From positions 541,501-605,500 of the forward strand of contig JAJEKV010000205.1 of NCBI GenBank assembly GCA_021234155.1: DNA of 64,000 nt, in the 5' to 3' direction. How positions within the stretch are numbered: position 1 is the first letter of the stretch; each line of letters begins with the position of its first letter. The position numbers and the translations under genes were made by a program. The notes beneath the pieces were generated by a model. That model had not been told where the DNA came from, did no database searches, and worked only from the letters and a program-made list of their open reading frames with translations. This document shows positions 47,939-57,751 of this stretch, piece by piece. The stretch comes from Isoetes taiwanensis (Eukaryota > Streptophyta > Lycopodiopsida > Isoetales > Isoetaceae).

Positions 47939-48419
47939 CTACTCCGGATTTGGAGCAGAGGTGATATGCAGGATGTGGTAGTAATTCTGCTCCGGATCCC
48001 AGCGCAGGTGAATCACCACCTCCATCCCATTAGTCAGGGGATCGGGATGCTCAGCCATCCCTGCACACCACCCATCCATGGCAATGCCACGATTGTGGCA
48101 CCGCCAGAGATCCAAGCAGTCCATCTTGCAAGTTATCCACTCCAGGCAGTTTGAAGGCATAGTGCATTTGTCGTGAAGTCCAGCAGCAGACATACTGAGC
48201 GCCATCGAGTGTCTCAGCTTCGGCCCCTGCTCGTCTTTTATAGTCCAACCGACGGACTCCTGTCGACGTGGACCAATCTGAAAATTCGCCAACGTGTTTG
48301 CAATGCAAGGCTGTTTCTAAATGGGGAATCTTCTCTCCCGCCGCATATCTAGCCATGGTACCTTCTGACACCTTCCTTTTAATGATATCCCACTTCGAGT
48401 TGCCGGCATTAAATGACAT
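47939..48419 (-). CDS. G3 antisense ORFs between integrase and 3' ORF
   Basis: Two overlapping minus-strand frames lie here: 48419-48051 (122 codons, starting MSFNAGNSKWDIIKRKV) and 48292-47939 (117 codons, containing CLEWITCKMDCLDLWRCHNR and ending near NYYHILHI). Both look protein-like, so they may be one gene with a frameshift around 48200. Antisense ORFs between integrase and 3' LTR are known in several Tat-lineage plant elements (Grande, RIRE2, Retand), which supports the position. Function is unknown and I cannot match the protein. Confidence 0.45.
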
Positions 48420-48728
48420 TCCTTCTTTTCACGCCCATCGACCATTAATGTGCGTCCTTTCGCCAGCTGTCACATCCGATCATTCTCTTACGTCCCATCT
48501 CCACCGTTCATTGTTTCTCCCTTTACCGTTTGGGGACTTAGCCAAAATTTTGCCTCTCAATCGCCTCCTTCGCATTTGTTGCCATCTGGCAACATCAACG
48601 GTTGCTGGTTCATCATGCCCCTTCGCCAACATTTGTGCGCCCTAGAGCCTTTTTGCCTCTCTGCGTTTTCGTCTTCCGCTCTCCGCTCTCCGCCTTTGCA
48701 TCACCGTTCCTTTCCGACGCTCTTCGCC

Positions 48729-50234
48729 ATGGCTGCACCCAAATTTCCTACACTTCAAACTACTGCTCCAAGGGATCCGGCTCTTTTTGAGTCTGTGTCC
48801 TTCTTGACGCCCACCTTTCGTGACGCCCTCGTTGGCCCGAGAAGTGAAGTTGCGGAATGCCAAAAGCTTTATGAATTCTCCCAGATGGACCTCCCTGCAT
48901 CAAATCCAGAGCAATTGAAGCAGTTCATCGCTCACATCGTCAACAGCCCGAACGGCTATGCTACTGTGATCGATGGCACCACCATTTTGCTTACCCAGCC
49001 CCTGATTTCTGAGGTATTCCATATTCCTTTGCAAACACCTTGTTTATCTTGGGCTGCCTTACAGGATATAGATGTCACTGAGTTTGGTGCTCCTTCTTAT
49101 CAAGCAAACATGCATCGCCTCACCAATATTGCAAAGTCCCATGACACTTTTGTCAAGTTTTTGTGGCGCAAGTTACTTGGGTATTCTATCAAGAACACCC
49201 ATATCAATAAGCCGTTCTATAATATGGTGATCACAGCCATCCGCTCCAACCACCACATTGATTGGCCCCAACTGTTGTTCTACCGCCTTCTTCAAGAAGT
49301 AGACCGCATTCGGGCTACCCCCTCCTCTGTCTCTGAAGTTTCAGTGGGTGGCCATCTTCAAGCCCTCATCCGTCATTATCTTCCTGTTCCTGTGTCCGTT
49401 TCAAATTCTCATGCCTCCACTCAGCAATCCCTACATTCACTTCCTCAAAATCCACAGGCCGGCACTTCACGCCCTTCTTCTTCTGGTCATGTCCAACATC
49501 ACAACACGCATGTCACTGTCTCCTCTTCCTCCACCGAAACGAGGCCTTCCAGTTCTCATCATGTCTCTCAAACGTCACAAACACGGCAACAGCAGGCCCC
49601 TCCACCTCCACATCCTCGCCAGCTTCTGTATCAATACCAGCAGGATGTTCAAGCTGCTGCTCTCAAGTTGCAAGAATCCCAGGACGCTCTCATTAATGGG
49701 GTTCAAGCGTCCCTGGAGGCCTCGGAAGCGGTTCAGCGAGACCTTCACGCTGCTACCACGCAAGTTCACACTCTGGAGAACCAGCTTCAAGCAAAGCACG
49801 AGGCTCTTTTACAGACCCGTGAGGATCTAAAGGCTGCCCACGATCAGCATAGTCTGCTTGCTGATCAACAAGCTCAATTGCAAACCACCATTCAGGAATT
49901 GTTGGAGCAGGTCAAGGCAAGGGAGACTCTCTTGGTTGACAAGGATAAAGACATTGCAAAGCTAGACACGCTGTATACAGAGCTTTCTCGGCATTACAAC
50001 ACTCAAGCCCAAGACCTTACAGCGCATGACGCTCAAATAGCCTCTTTAGAAGCTCAGCTTTTCACGCTGACCTCTCAGCTCACGCCTCTCCAAGATAGCT
50101 TACGGAGGCTCAGAAACAGAAAATCATTGATGACGCCGAGATTGCCACGCTTCGACTCAATATTCCTGGGCAATCCTCTTCACATGCCACGCCTTCTCAG
50201 AAACGGGTCCGTGATCAGTTACGTCTTCTGTTAG
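48729..50234 (+). CDS. G3 sense 3' ORF (ORF3), N-terminal part with coiled coil
   Basis: The frame is open from 48450, but the first good ATG in context is 48729 (MAAPKFPTLQ). Residues about 1-195 contain FIAHIVNSPNGYATVIDGTT and PLISEVFHIPLQTP, which recall the plant transposon/mobile-domain type of fold (family guess, Pfam name from memory: putative plant transposon protein). A Ser/His/Pro-rich linker follows, then about 160 residues (roughly 296-457) of Gln/Leu/Glu-rich heptads such as HALLQTRE-like and LDTLYTELSRHYNTQ, a long coiled coil. Near 50110 the coding text moves to another frame (EKENRIRDLEQQLQQS). Confidence 0.65.
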   Translation: MAAPKFPTLQTTAPRDPALFESVSFLTPTFRDALVGPRSEVAECQKLYEFSQMDLPASNPEQLKQFIAHIVNSPNGYATVIDGTTILLTQPLISEVFHIPLQTPCLSWAALQDIDVTEFGAPSYQANMHRLTNIAKSHDTFVKFLWRKLLGYSIKNTHINKPFYNMVITAIRSNHHIDWPQLLFYRLLQEVDRIRATPSSVSEVSVGGHLQALIRHYLPVPVSVSNSHASTQQSLHSLPQNPQAGTSRPSSSGHVQHHNTHVTVSSSSTETRPSSSHHVSQTSQTRQQQAPPPPHPRQLLYQYQQDVQAAALKLQESQDALINGVQASLEASEAVQRDLHAATTQVHTLENQLQAKHEALLQTREDLKAAHDQHSLLADQQAQLQTTIQELLEQVKARETLLVDKDKDIAKLDTLYTELSRHYNTQAQDLTAHDAQIASLEAQLFTLTSQLTPLQDSLRRLRNRKSLMTPRLPRFDSIFLGNPLHMPRLLRNGSVISYVFC

Positions 50235-50252
50235 AAAAGGAGAACCGGATCC

Positions 50253-51950
50253 GTGACCTCGAACAACAGCTACAACAATCCATTCAGTCTGCTGATGAGG
50301 CCCAGACCAAACAAGAAGGTTACGTTACCATCGCCCTCAACATGTCAGTTGACTTCCCTATTCCTTTCCAGTTATCTCGATTATGTGGTTGCCCGCCGCC
50401 ACCTCTTTCTTCTGAAGTGGTATGCGGCCGATGGTCCAGTTGATGTCCACCTGCGCACTGAGGATTTTCTTCGGATCTGGCCAGACCTCTCTGTTGAAGA
50501 CAAAGGTTTACTCTGCGCCCTTTTAGTCTTCGACCTCATTCACTATGAAGATCCGGATTTGATCACCTTCAGAGTTGTTCAGCCGATGGCGTACATTTTC
50601 CATGACTTCTATCTGGTTGATACACAGGACAAATTTCGTGATGGGCCACATCAGAACTTTCAGGGTGACTCAACAGTTCAATAGTTGCTCTTGGACAACA
50701 ACCCATATCTGTCTGATCATGATCGGACACACGCTCTTCATCAGGAGTACATGCCTGAGCTTGCTCATCATTTACCTCTATGGCAAGCCGAAACGCTGCA
50801 ACAGGTACGGAAGAATCTTGGGCATCCTGAGGATCTTCCATTTGCCCAAGTTTATATGCAGCACTTGGCAGGTTACAATCAACTGCGTGCTTTTCTGGAT
50901 AGCAAGACAGTCCCCACGGGTTGGGATAGCCCTCCTGTATACTCTCAGCTCCCTGCTTCTGCTTGGGACCAGTGGTGCAAAGCCCTTGATCCCGATCTTG
51001 TCTGTGAATTCCGGGAGCAGGCTCAGCAGCCCACGCCCACGGGCATGGCTCCCTCTCCATATGCTTCACTGGGTGTCCCTCCATGCCCCCGGTTCCTCAC
51101 CTCTGATTGGCGTCTCCCCTTTTGGACCAAGGTCATGGATGGCCACGCTGGGTGGACTCCGCCTCAGATCTCGACGGATCTCGGGTGGGATCCCCGTTTT
51201 GTCCGCCGCTCCAATTGGGAGGATGGTGCCACCCTGGATGACACTTCAAATTGGATCTACATTGCAAATGAGCGTGGTTGGAAAACGCCCACTGATGCAG
51301 TTCATGGCCTTGATACCTTCTTGCAGAATGCCGCCACCTCACCAGACCCTTCAGTACACCGTCAAGCTGGTTTCTGTGATGCTCTCAAGTGCATCCTGGT
51401 CAGCTCCTTAAATCGGCAGCGTCCAATCTTTTACTGCAACCCAAATGCCAGCGTCAGTGCCTTCGGTCTCCAGACCTGCCTTCTCATGGAGTGCCAGTTC
51501 GTTTCTTCAACCGCACATGCTGCCCTTGAAGACATGGTGCGCTCTCATTTCCTCATTGATGCAGATCCTGCCCTTGGGTTCAACACTCCTGCTGCTCTTC
51601 AAATACGTCAGGATCTCATTGGCACTTATCATAATGGCGCCCGTCCTCACTCCCGTGAGGATCACTTTCAAACTGCTGGTTTCCCGCCCTCGGAAACACT
51701 TCCTCCTTTTCTTCTCCCTGAGTGTCGTTTGGTGGGGGGAGTGTTAGTCCTGTGCCTCCTGGTACAGGACTATTCATGCATACGATGGACCAAGTCAAGT
51801 CCAAGGATCTACAGTCAGGCACGGGTCAGTCGTCAAAGGCCCAGCAAAAGACCAAGCAGCAGACCACGCAGTCAAAGCCCGGGTCTGCTACCAAGAGGCG
51901 GCGCTCAGACAAGTGACGGCCCGTCACCGCCCGCGTCAGCGTCAGCGTGA
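50253..51950 (+). CDS. G3 ORF3, C-terminal part, running into the 3' LTR
   Basis: In the same frame as the N-terminal part, 50253-50684 and 50685-51950 are separated by one TAG (50682-50684). The text is convincingly protein-like: ARRHLFLLKWYAADGPVDV, FLRIWPDLSVEDKGLL, FLTSDWRLPFWTKVMDGHAG, TSNWIYIANERGW. I know no matching domain. The frame stays open across the polypurine tract and 200 bases into the LTR. With the N-terminal part it implies a protein of about 1000 residues in the functional ancestor. Confidence 0.55.
51731..51741 (+). promoter_or_regulatory. G3 polypurine tract
   Basis: GGTGGGGGGAG directly precedes the 3' LTR and lies inside the ORF3 reading frame. Confidence 0.85.
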
Positions 51951-52333
51951 TTCCAGGCACTTCAAGAGGCACCGCCAGCATTCCTGCAAATCAGGCCTCC
52001 TTCCAGGAGTCGGTACCGAAATCAGTCAGAGTGTCTATATTGGGCCAAAGGCCATTGTACTATATATATGAGTAGAGCTAGCGCTCTAGTTTTTAGATGA
52101 GTTTTGAGTCTTGTCTCATTTTTCAGTTTTCTCTCGATTTCGAGAGCTCATGTACCATCATTGACATCAAGGAAGCTCATTATTGTGATCTCATTGTTCT
52201 CTTTTGTTTTCTTTTCCCTTTTCCTTGTTTTTCTTGCAAATCCCGCGTGACATAGTCCCCGGATTCTCCTGTTAGATCCAAGGGTCTCACAGAGGGCTGT
52301 CTTGCAGGAGTTCCCGAACCCAGACCCCAAACA
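51742..52333 (+). repeat. G3 3' LTR
   Basis: Direct repeat of 41234-41823 with the same TG...CA ends; 592 bp, about 99% identical. TATA box at about 52060. Confidence 0.95.
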
Positions 52334-52338
52334 GCTGT

Positions 52339-53309
52339 ATCAAAATAATTCAATATCCTAATAAGAATACCTTATCACTACAATCAGTGGGCTACCGTAT
52401 TTATTTTTTCTATTGAATTTATATTTCTTTTATATTAAACTACTAGAAACAGTGCCCAGCGTTGGTGGGCTTTTCATTGGGATGAAGTTCAAAATTAATA
52501 AAGATATATAGTGAGAACGTCTAGTTGGACATATACAATCGTTTGTTTTATTTATTGAGCTTAAAGCTTGAACATAAGTTATGAAGTTTTGAAATGGTCA
52601 TAGCAATTCTTTTGCATTCATCATGCAGGTGAATTTGTGTGTCAGACTTCAAGCATTGTATTTTAAAGCTTTATTACCTATTTAGTTCTCTTCGATCCCC
52701 TGCACTTTTTCCAAAGTGGCTTCAACTTTTCGAGTGTAGAGACTATCATTATTGCATTTTTGCACATTTTCAACTGCGACGTGTGCCGATATTTTGTCGA
52801 TGATTTCTTCTAAACCAGCACAGACAATCTTGGAGGGTAGTAGTCAAAGTTTTGTACGGATGTGTCACCTATTAGAAGGTGCCAAATATTGCTGCAAATT
52901 TAATAATGCACACAGTTTTTAGCATGACCTTGCAAATAATCATGCAAAACATATAGAGATGGGAGGCTCAGAAGGCAGTGGAACCTAAGGATAAAAAGGC
53001 AATGGCTTCTCTAGAAACCAAGGTGCCATGTTTCTGCATTAACTCTTGCATCCTTACCTCTATTAGCTCCAATTGGTATCTCAAGAACACAACTTAGTGC
53101 TTCAATCTGCAGTTGTGGTATGATAAATTGGAACTGCATATTCCATTTCGGAATATATCATAAAACTTGTTTAAAAAGAGGTATATCAATCCATCAACAA
53201 GGCTACAAGCTTCTAGCTCCAGAATTTTTACATTTCCTTATGAACAAGAAATACCATTCTCCAAAGTAACATGTACCAAATTTCAGCTCTCTACAATATG
53301 AGATGCAGT
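52339..53309. other. Unassigned stretch, probably 3' flank of the minus-strand gene relic
   Basis: AT-rich sequence without a supported frame. Confidence 0.4.
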
Positions 53310-53671
53310 CTAATCCATGCTCTCTCTCCTGATGCTCCTCTCCTGATGCTCCTGGGCACTTATAATGGAAGGCACATCCAAATACTTGATATCTTTACTC
53401 AGTTCCATTGATTCATTGCTTACAGAACCCGCCAAGTCTACAAGTGACATGAGCACATATGTCGAAGAGATCAATTACAAGAATAAAGATCACGACAACA
53501 AAAAAGAAAAGGAAAGCGAAGAGAAAAAAACTACCATTCTCTGCTTCAATGTGTGCCAATTCTTTCTATTTTTTGTCTAGAAATTCCAATTGCTGATCGA
53601 TAAATCCTTCAACAATCTCAAACTCATCCAAATCCTTAACAATAAACTCTTCATCATCAATGCACTCAAAT
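53310..53671 (-). pseudogene. Last two exons of an unrecognised minus-strand gene
   Basis: Exon 1 (53671-53535) reads FECIDDEEFIVKDLDEFEIV then EGFIDQQLEFLDKK, a TAG (53568-53566), and KELAHIEAEN. A 97 bp intron (53534-53438) with GT...TTGTAG ends joins in frame to exon 2 (53437-53310), which reads LAGSVSNESMELSKDIKYLD and ends QERSIRRESMD-stop. An AG acceptor precedes exon 1. The acidic, charged text and the in-frame splice argue for a host gene. The TAG may be a Trp-to-stop mutation or the true end, in which case exon 2 is 3' UTR. Gene not recognised. Confidence 0.45.
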
Positions 53672-54120
53672 CTTTAACGAATACAGTAGTCACAAAATAC
53701 AGGACTTGTGTGTACCAAATCCTACCATTCCAGCGAGATATCCTCAGTGATCATATAAGTGGCGGGCACAAAGAGGGGTGCATTTGGTTCAGAGACGAAG
53801 TAGAAATGCCAGACAAATTTTGTTATCCACAACGGCCATTGAACAGAGCACAAGGAGTCCAAAAAAGAACTACTATATCTAACCAATATTAAAACATATA
53901 AGAACATGACTTACATGTTTTTTTATACATGAATTAATTTGACAAAAGAAAATCATATGTACTAGTGGTTTGTCAAAACTGGTAGTGGTTTATGATATGG
54001 ATTTCAATGCTATTTATCACTGATATAATGGTTTGTAAATACTAGTTGTGATTTCTAGGTAGCTTCTCACATATGATAATGGTTCACTAAAACTAGCAAA
54101 GGCTTGTTAAAATCATTTGA
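53672..54120. other. Unassigned stretch upstream of the minus-strand relic
   Basis: Earlier exons of the gene at 53310-53671 would lie here, but I cannot read any. Confidence 0.35.
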
Positions 54121-54138
54121 AATGAGGAGCCTCATTAT

Positions 54139-54805
54139 GGGAAGGGACTCGCAAGAGACACAAAACCGGCCGATAGATAGGCTTGTCATTCATCACAGCA
54201 GCAGTATACAATGTTTTGAAGAATAGAGAGGGGAAGCCGACCATAGGAACAATATCGGACTATCCCGTAAAAAGAAATGTGCACAGGCAATATAGAAGGG
54301 TAATGGCGACAACTTCTCATCGGGATAAAAAACCCCGCCCTTTCGGGTTTTCGAGGAAAACCCTAATGAGAAATGGTCGCCAACAACCTTGAATGTGTTG
54401 CCCGGAAAATCAAGGAGATGGGTTGATGGCTTAACACAAATATAGCAGACCCCCTCAAGACGGGCGGAATCCCCCGAATGTGTTCGTAGAGAATCGAAAA
54501 GAGGTGGGTTGATGGCGAAACACAAATATAGCAGAGGAAGACGGCGGAAGCCCGCAAGCAACACAAAGAACCCCTAAAAAATACCCGCGGAATGGTTAGG
54601 AGAAAGTAAACTCATGCCCCCACGCAGCAGTATGGGAAGGGAGGGAAGCAACGAGAATAGAAGAAGAGCCGCCGGAGAAGACGCCGATAACCGGGTCCGA
54701 AGAGGAAATGGCTCGATAGAAGTCAGTCCCTTCCTTGTAATGGCGATCCGATGGCTCGGATCGATGCTATTCTGGGAAGAGACTCGCAAGAGACACAAAA
54801 CCGGC
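54139..54805 (+). repeat. Internal direct repeats at the left edge of the 54-62 kb region
   Basis: A 32 bp word (GGAAGGGACTCGCAAGAGAC then ACAAAACCGGC) occurs at 54139-54170 and again at 54774-54805. A second pair (CACAAAGAAC...AATGGTTA) lies at 54561 and 54858. Confidence 0.8.
54644..54770 (+). repeat. 127 bp direct repeat, left copy
   Basis: Shares GAAGCAACGAGAATAGAAGA, GACGCCGATAACCGG and GGCGATCCGATGGCTCGGAT with 62031-62158. It contains a perfect hairpin, CGATCCGA-TGGC-TCGGATCG, at 54744-54763. Confidence 0.85.
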
Positions 54806-54927
54806 TGACTACCAGAGAACTTCCTCAACTATAAGCCGATGGCGTAAAAACTGCAAACAACACAAAGAACTCGAAAAAACACCCGTGAATGGTTAAAGAA
54901 AATTCAACATGTAGCAGAAAAAGAGAG

Positions 54928-55222
54928 CATCACCCCATAGGGTGGAGAACAACATCACCCAACGGGTGGAAAACAACTACGTACAAAGAAATATGCGCCA
55001 CCCTCGAGGTGGAAATAAACAGCAGCACCTGCATGTGGAGATAGCATCACCCAGAGGGTGGAGAAAAGCGTCACCCAACGGGTGGATAACAATCATATAA
55101 AAAGAAATATGCGTCACCCTCGAGGTAGAAATAAACAACATCACCCGGATGGTGGAGGAAAAGCGTCACCCAGCGGGCGGAAGAAAACATGATAAATAGA
55201 AATGTGTGTCACCATCATGGTG
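54928..55222. repeat. Array of CACCC/GGGTG hairpins
   Basis: Nine or ten short imperfect palindromes of the type TCACCC-NNN-GGGTGGA follow each other, at about 54930, 54953, 54997, 55044, 55069, 55112, 55139, 55164 and 55210. They are arranged in a three-hairpin module of roughly 105-120 bp repeated about 2.5 times, with AAAGAAATATGCG between. Stems are five to seven pairs and loops three to four bases. Confidence 0.8.
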
Positions 55223-55330
55223 GAATAAACAGTCCACAAAAAACGCGACATCTAGAGAAAGATAAGCATCAATGTAAAACCATAAAAAAGAACGTCAAGA
55301 ACACACGAAACAAACTAAAAGTGGCCATCA

Positions 55331-55833
55331 GAATGTACCCAATATAACACCTTGTGTATAACAACGTAAGACACTCCATACCTAGATAAAGAGAAGCATA
55401 ACAAGGAAAGATGATCCAATAGAAACCCATGTCGCAAAATCGCCATGCAGTGCCAAACGCAATATGCGTCATATCCAGATAAAGTTAAATAGCAAATAGG
55501 CCCATGATATATAATGATCATACCAAAATAGAAAAAGATCCACTACAAGTGCAAAAAGCCCTCAAGAGACAGCTAAAAATGGATTTCTCGAGATAACTAG
55601 AAGCAGGCAGAACCAGCACCATGCACAAAACTAGAATGTGCCCGATATAACACCTGGTGTACAATGTTCCACGTAAGAGACCCCCCATCAGGACAAAGAG
55701 AAAAAAGGAAAGATGATCCAATAGAAACCCAGGCCGCAAAATCTCAAGGCGGTGCCAAACGCAATATGCATCATATCCAGATAAAGCCAAATAGCAAATA
55801 TACCAATGATATAGAATGATAGCGCCGAAAAAA
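55331..55833 (+). repeat. Two diverged copies of a 200 bp module
   Basis: 55331-55530 and 55634-55833 share TATAACACCT.GTGTA, GGAAAGATGATCCAATAGAA and GTGCCAAACGCAATATGC. A third partial copy lies at 58288-58370. Confidence 0.8.
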
Positions 55834-57709
55834 CCTAGAATACTAAAGAACTTCAAGAACACGACGTCAAACTAAAATCTGCGAAATAAGACGTACTGGC
55901 GACAAAAATGCAATGCAACCCAATTGTTAAACAAGTGGCAGACATATTAGCGCAAAATCAAAAGTCACGAGGAAGGTCCAGAAGCAAAACGAGGGTGGCA
56001 TCAAATAGAAGTACCTAGCAAAGAAGTGTAGAAGGTCTGCGAAATGGTCTGGAACAAAAATAAGAGAGTGAAGGTAAATATTAAGAGGGCCAAGGTCGTC
56101 AGGTTAGCAGAGTGAGATTCACCTCATATTCTAAAAACAAGATACATGTGCAAAAACATACCCGATAGAAAACCCTCTAATGATCAAGTTAAAACCACGC
56201 AAATGCACCCATAAGTTAAATGCTCGCGCATCCTCCTAAAGAAATTTCAAACCCGACACACATTAGAACAACCTAAGAGGAAAATACTCTCATAAGGAAC
56301 TTAGGACCATGCAAAAATGCCTGAAAAGTTAGGAATAAATGCCGAGCCGCAACTGCCGAAACCCCGCCGCGACGAGCCGAATGTGTACCATATTGGGATG
56401 AATCCAAGCCGATGGCGAGAAGACAATCTCTCCCCACACGCGGGCAGTCGGATAGGCTAAGGGACGTAGAGAGGAAGGAGAGGAGCGAAAAAGAGGGCCG
56501 CCGGAGGATCGAAGAGATGATAAGAACCAGTGGAAATCAGCCGCGGAAGGATAGTGACAGGGCATGCGAGCGACGGCAAGTGAGCTAAGGAAATTGTATG
56601 ACCGTGGGCAAGTTGGTCCATTTAAAAGGGCGAATAAAAACATCAACGCGAGACAATGAAAAAGAAAGACAACGCCTACGCGTAGAGGCAGAATATAGCT
56701 ATAGAAGCCGTGAGGGTAGGGGGGGCAGGAGAAAAACCCAAAGGAAAAATAAAGGAGGAATAAGGGGACCTCCTGGAGGTAAATAAGCGAGAGGTGGCTG
56801 CCACAAGACAACATAAAACCACGTGAAAGTTAATTAAATTGACAACAAAAAATATCAAGAGCCACATGACGTCAACACCCGGGAAAAGAGGTCAAACTAT
56901 AAACCAGATAAAGGAAGATGAATATGAAGAGTGCCAAGGTGAGAGGGGAATTCATGAGGGTAGTAATATGATCAAGGAGCTAACAAGAACAAAGGGTTAG
57001 CAAAAAGTGAGTAATCAGCCCAAGGTTGTAAGAACAATATTGAAAAGACCAAACTAAGAACATAAAATGTCAACCACAGCCAAACATAAAAAGCAATGTC
57101 TCGAAGCTTACCAGATACAAGACAAACACCAACAAAATGAGCCAGCTCAGAGCAATGTAAAAAAAATGAGGTTGACAACAAGAAGTCCAAAGCAAAGAGG
57201 TTCATAAGGATGTGAAAAGGGGGGAACAAGATGAAGAGAGTGAAAATGCTAAGGTCTGGTTCAGGGTAGCAAAGGAGAAATGTGTGGTGATGTCAGAAGA
57301 CAAATACCCTATGCAGAAAGCCATGAATAAAGGCCCCAATAGGAAAACATACTTTGGTAAACGAGGGACGAGATTGAAGAAGAGAATGTAGACATACTAG
57401 CACCGAGCAAAGGGAAGGTCAAGAAGGAAACGGAGACTAAAGTTAATTCGGAGCACAACGTAAACGAAAAAATGAGGTGTAACTTCATAAACTATAAGCC
57501 CAGCCGCCGCGAAAAACCCCCAAGTGTTAAGTCGGGTCACGAAGCACGTAGCGAGGGTGAGACGAAGAGGAGCGTCAACGACCGTGAGCGCGAGAGAACA
57601 AGAACGTGCATAATGGTGACACGGCAAGCTGCACAACGACAAGCATTCAAATTGATGTGAGCGATTAGAAAGGAGGAAAGATCAACAATCCATGAAAAAG
57701 AGAGGATAG

Positions 57710-57751
57710 CATCACCCGGAGGGTGGAGAAAAGCAGCACCCATCGGGTGGA
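57710..57751. repeat. Outlying pair of CACCC/GGGTG hairpins
   Basis: CATCACCCGGAGGGTGGA and GCACCCATCGGGTGG repeat the two-hairpin part of the 54.9 kb array, again followed by ACATGATAAA as at 55188. Confidence 0.8.

Larger units (their letters stand above)
41234..52333 (+). mobile_element. G3: complete Ty3/gypsy element of Tat/Athila type, 11.1 kb
   Basis: Two direct LTRs (590 and 592 bp) with TG...CA ends, a primer site, gag, protease, RT, RNase H and integrase in Ty3 order, a sense 3' ORF, a polypurine tract and a near-perfect 5 bp target duplication. The RT text (SFMDGFSGYNQI, SLNPEKCTF) and a tRNA-Asp-like primer site fit the non-chromovirus Tat/Athila lineage. The LTRs differ at about six bases plus two indels, so the insertion is recent, yet the coding part has at least eight frameshifts or stops. 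Confidence 0.9.

Noticed and set aside
53396-53465. Kinesin motor motif SLVDLAGS on the minus strand
   Set aside because: It arises by reading through the AG end of a good intron; the exon frame starts at the middle of the motif and no other motor motif is near.
54928-55222. CRISPR-like array
   Set aside because: Units are imperfect hairpins with irregular spacing and no constant repeat plus unique spacer pattern; the context is a plant genome.
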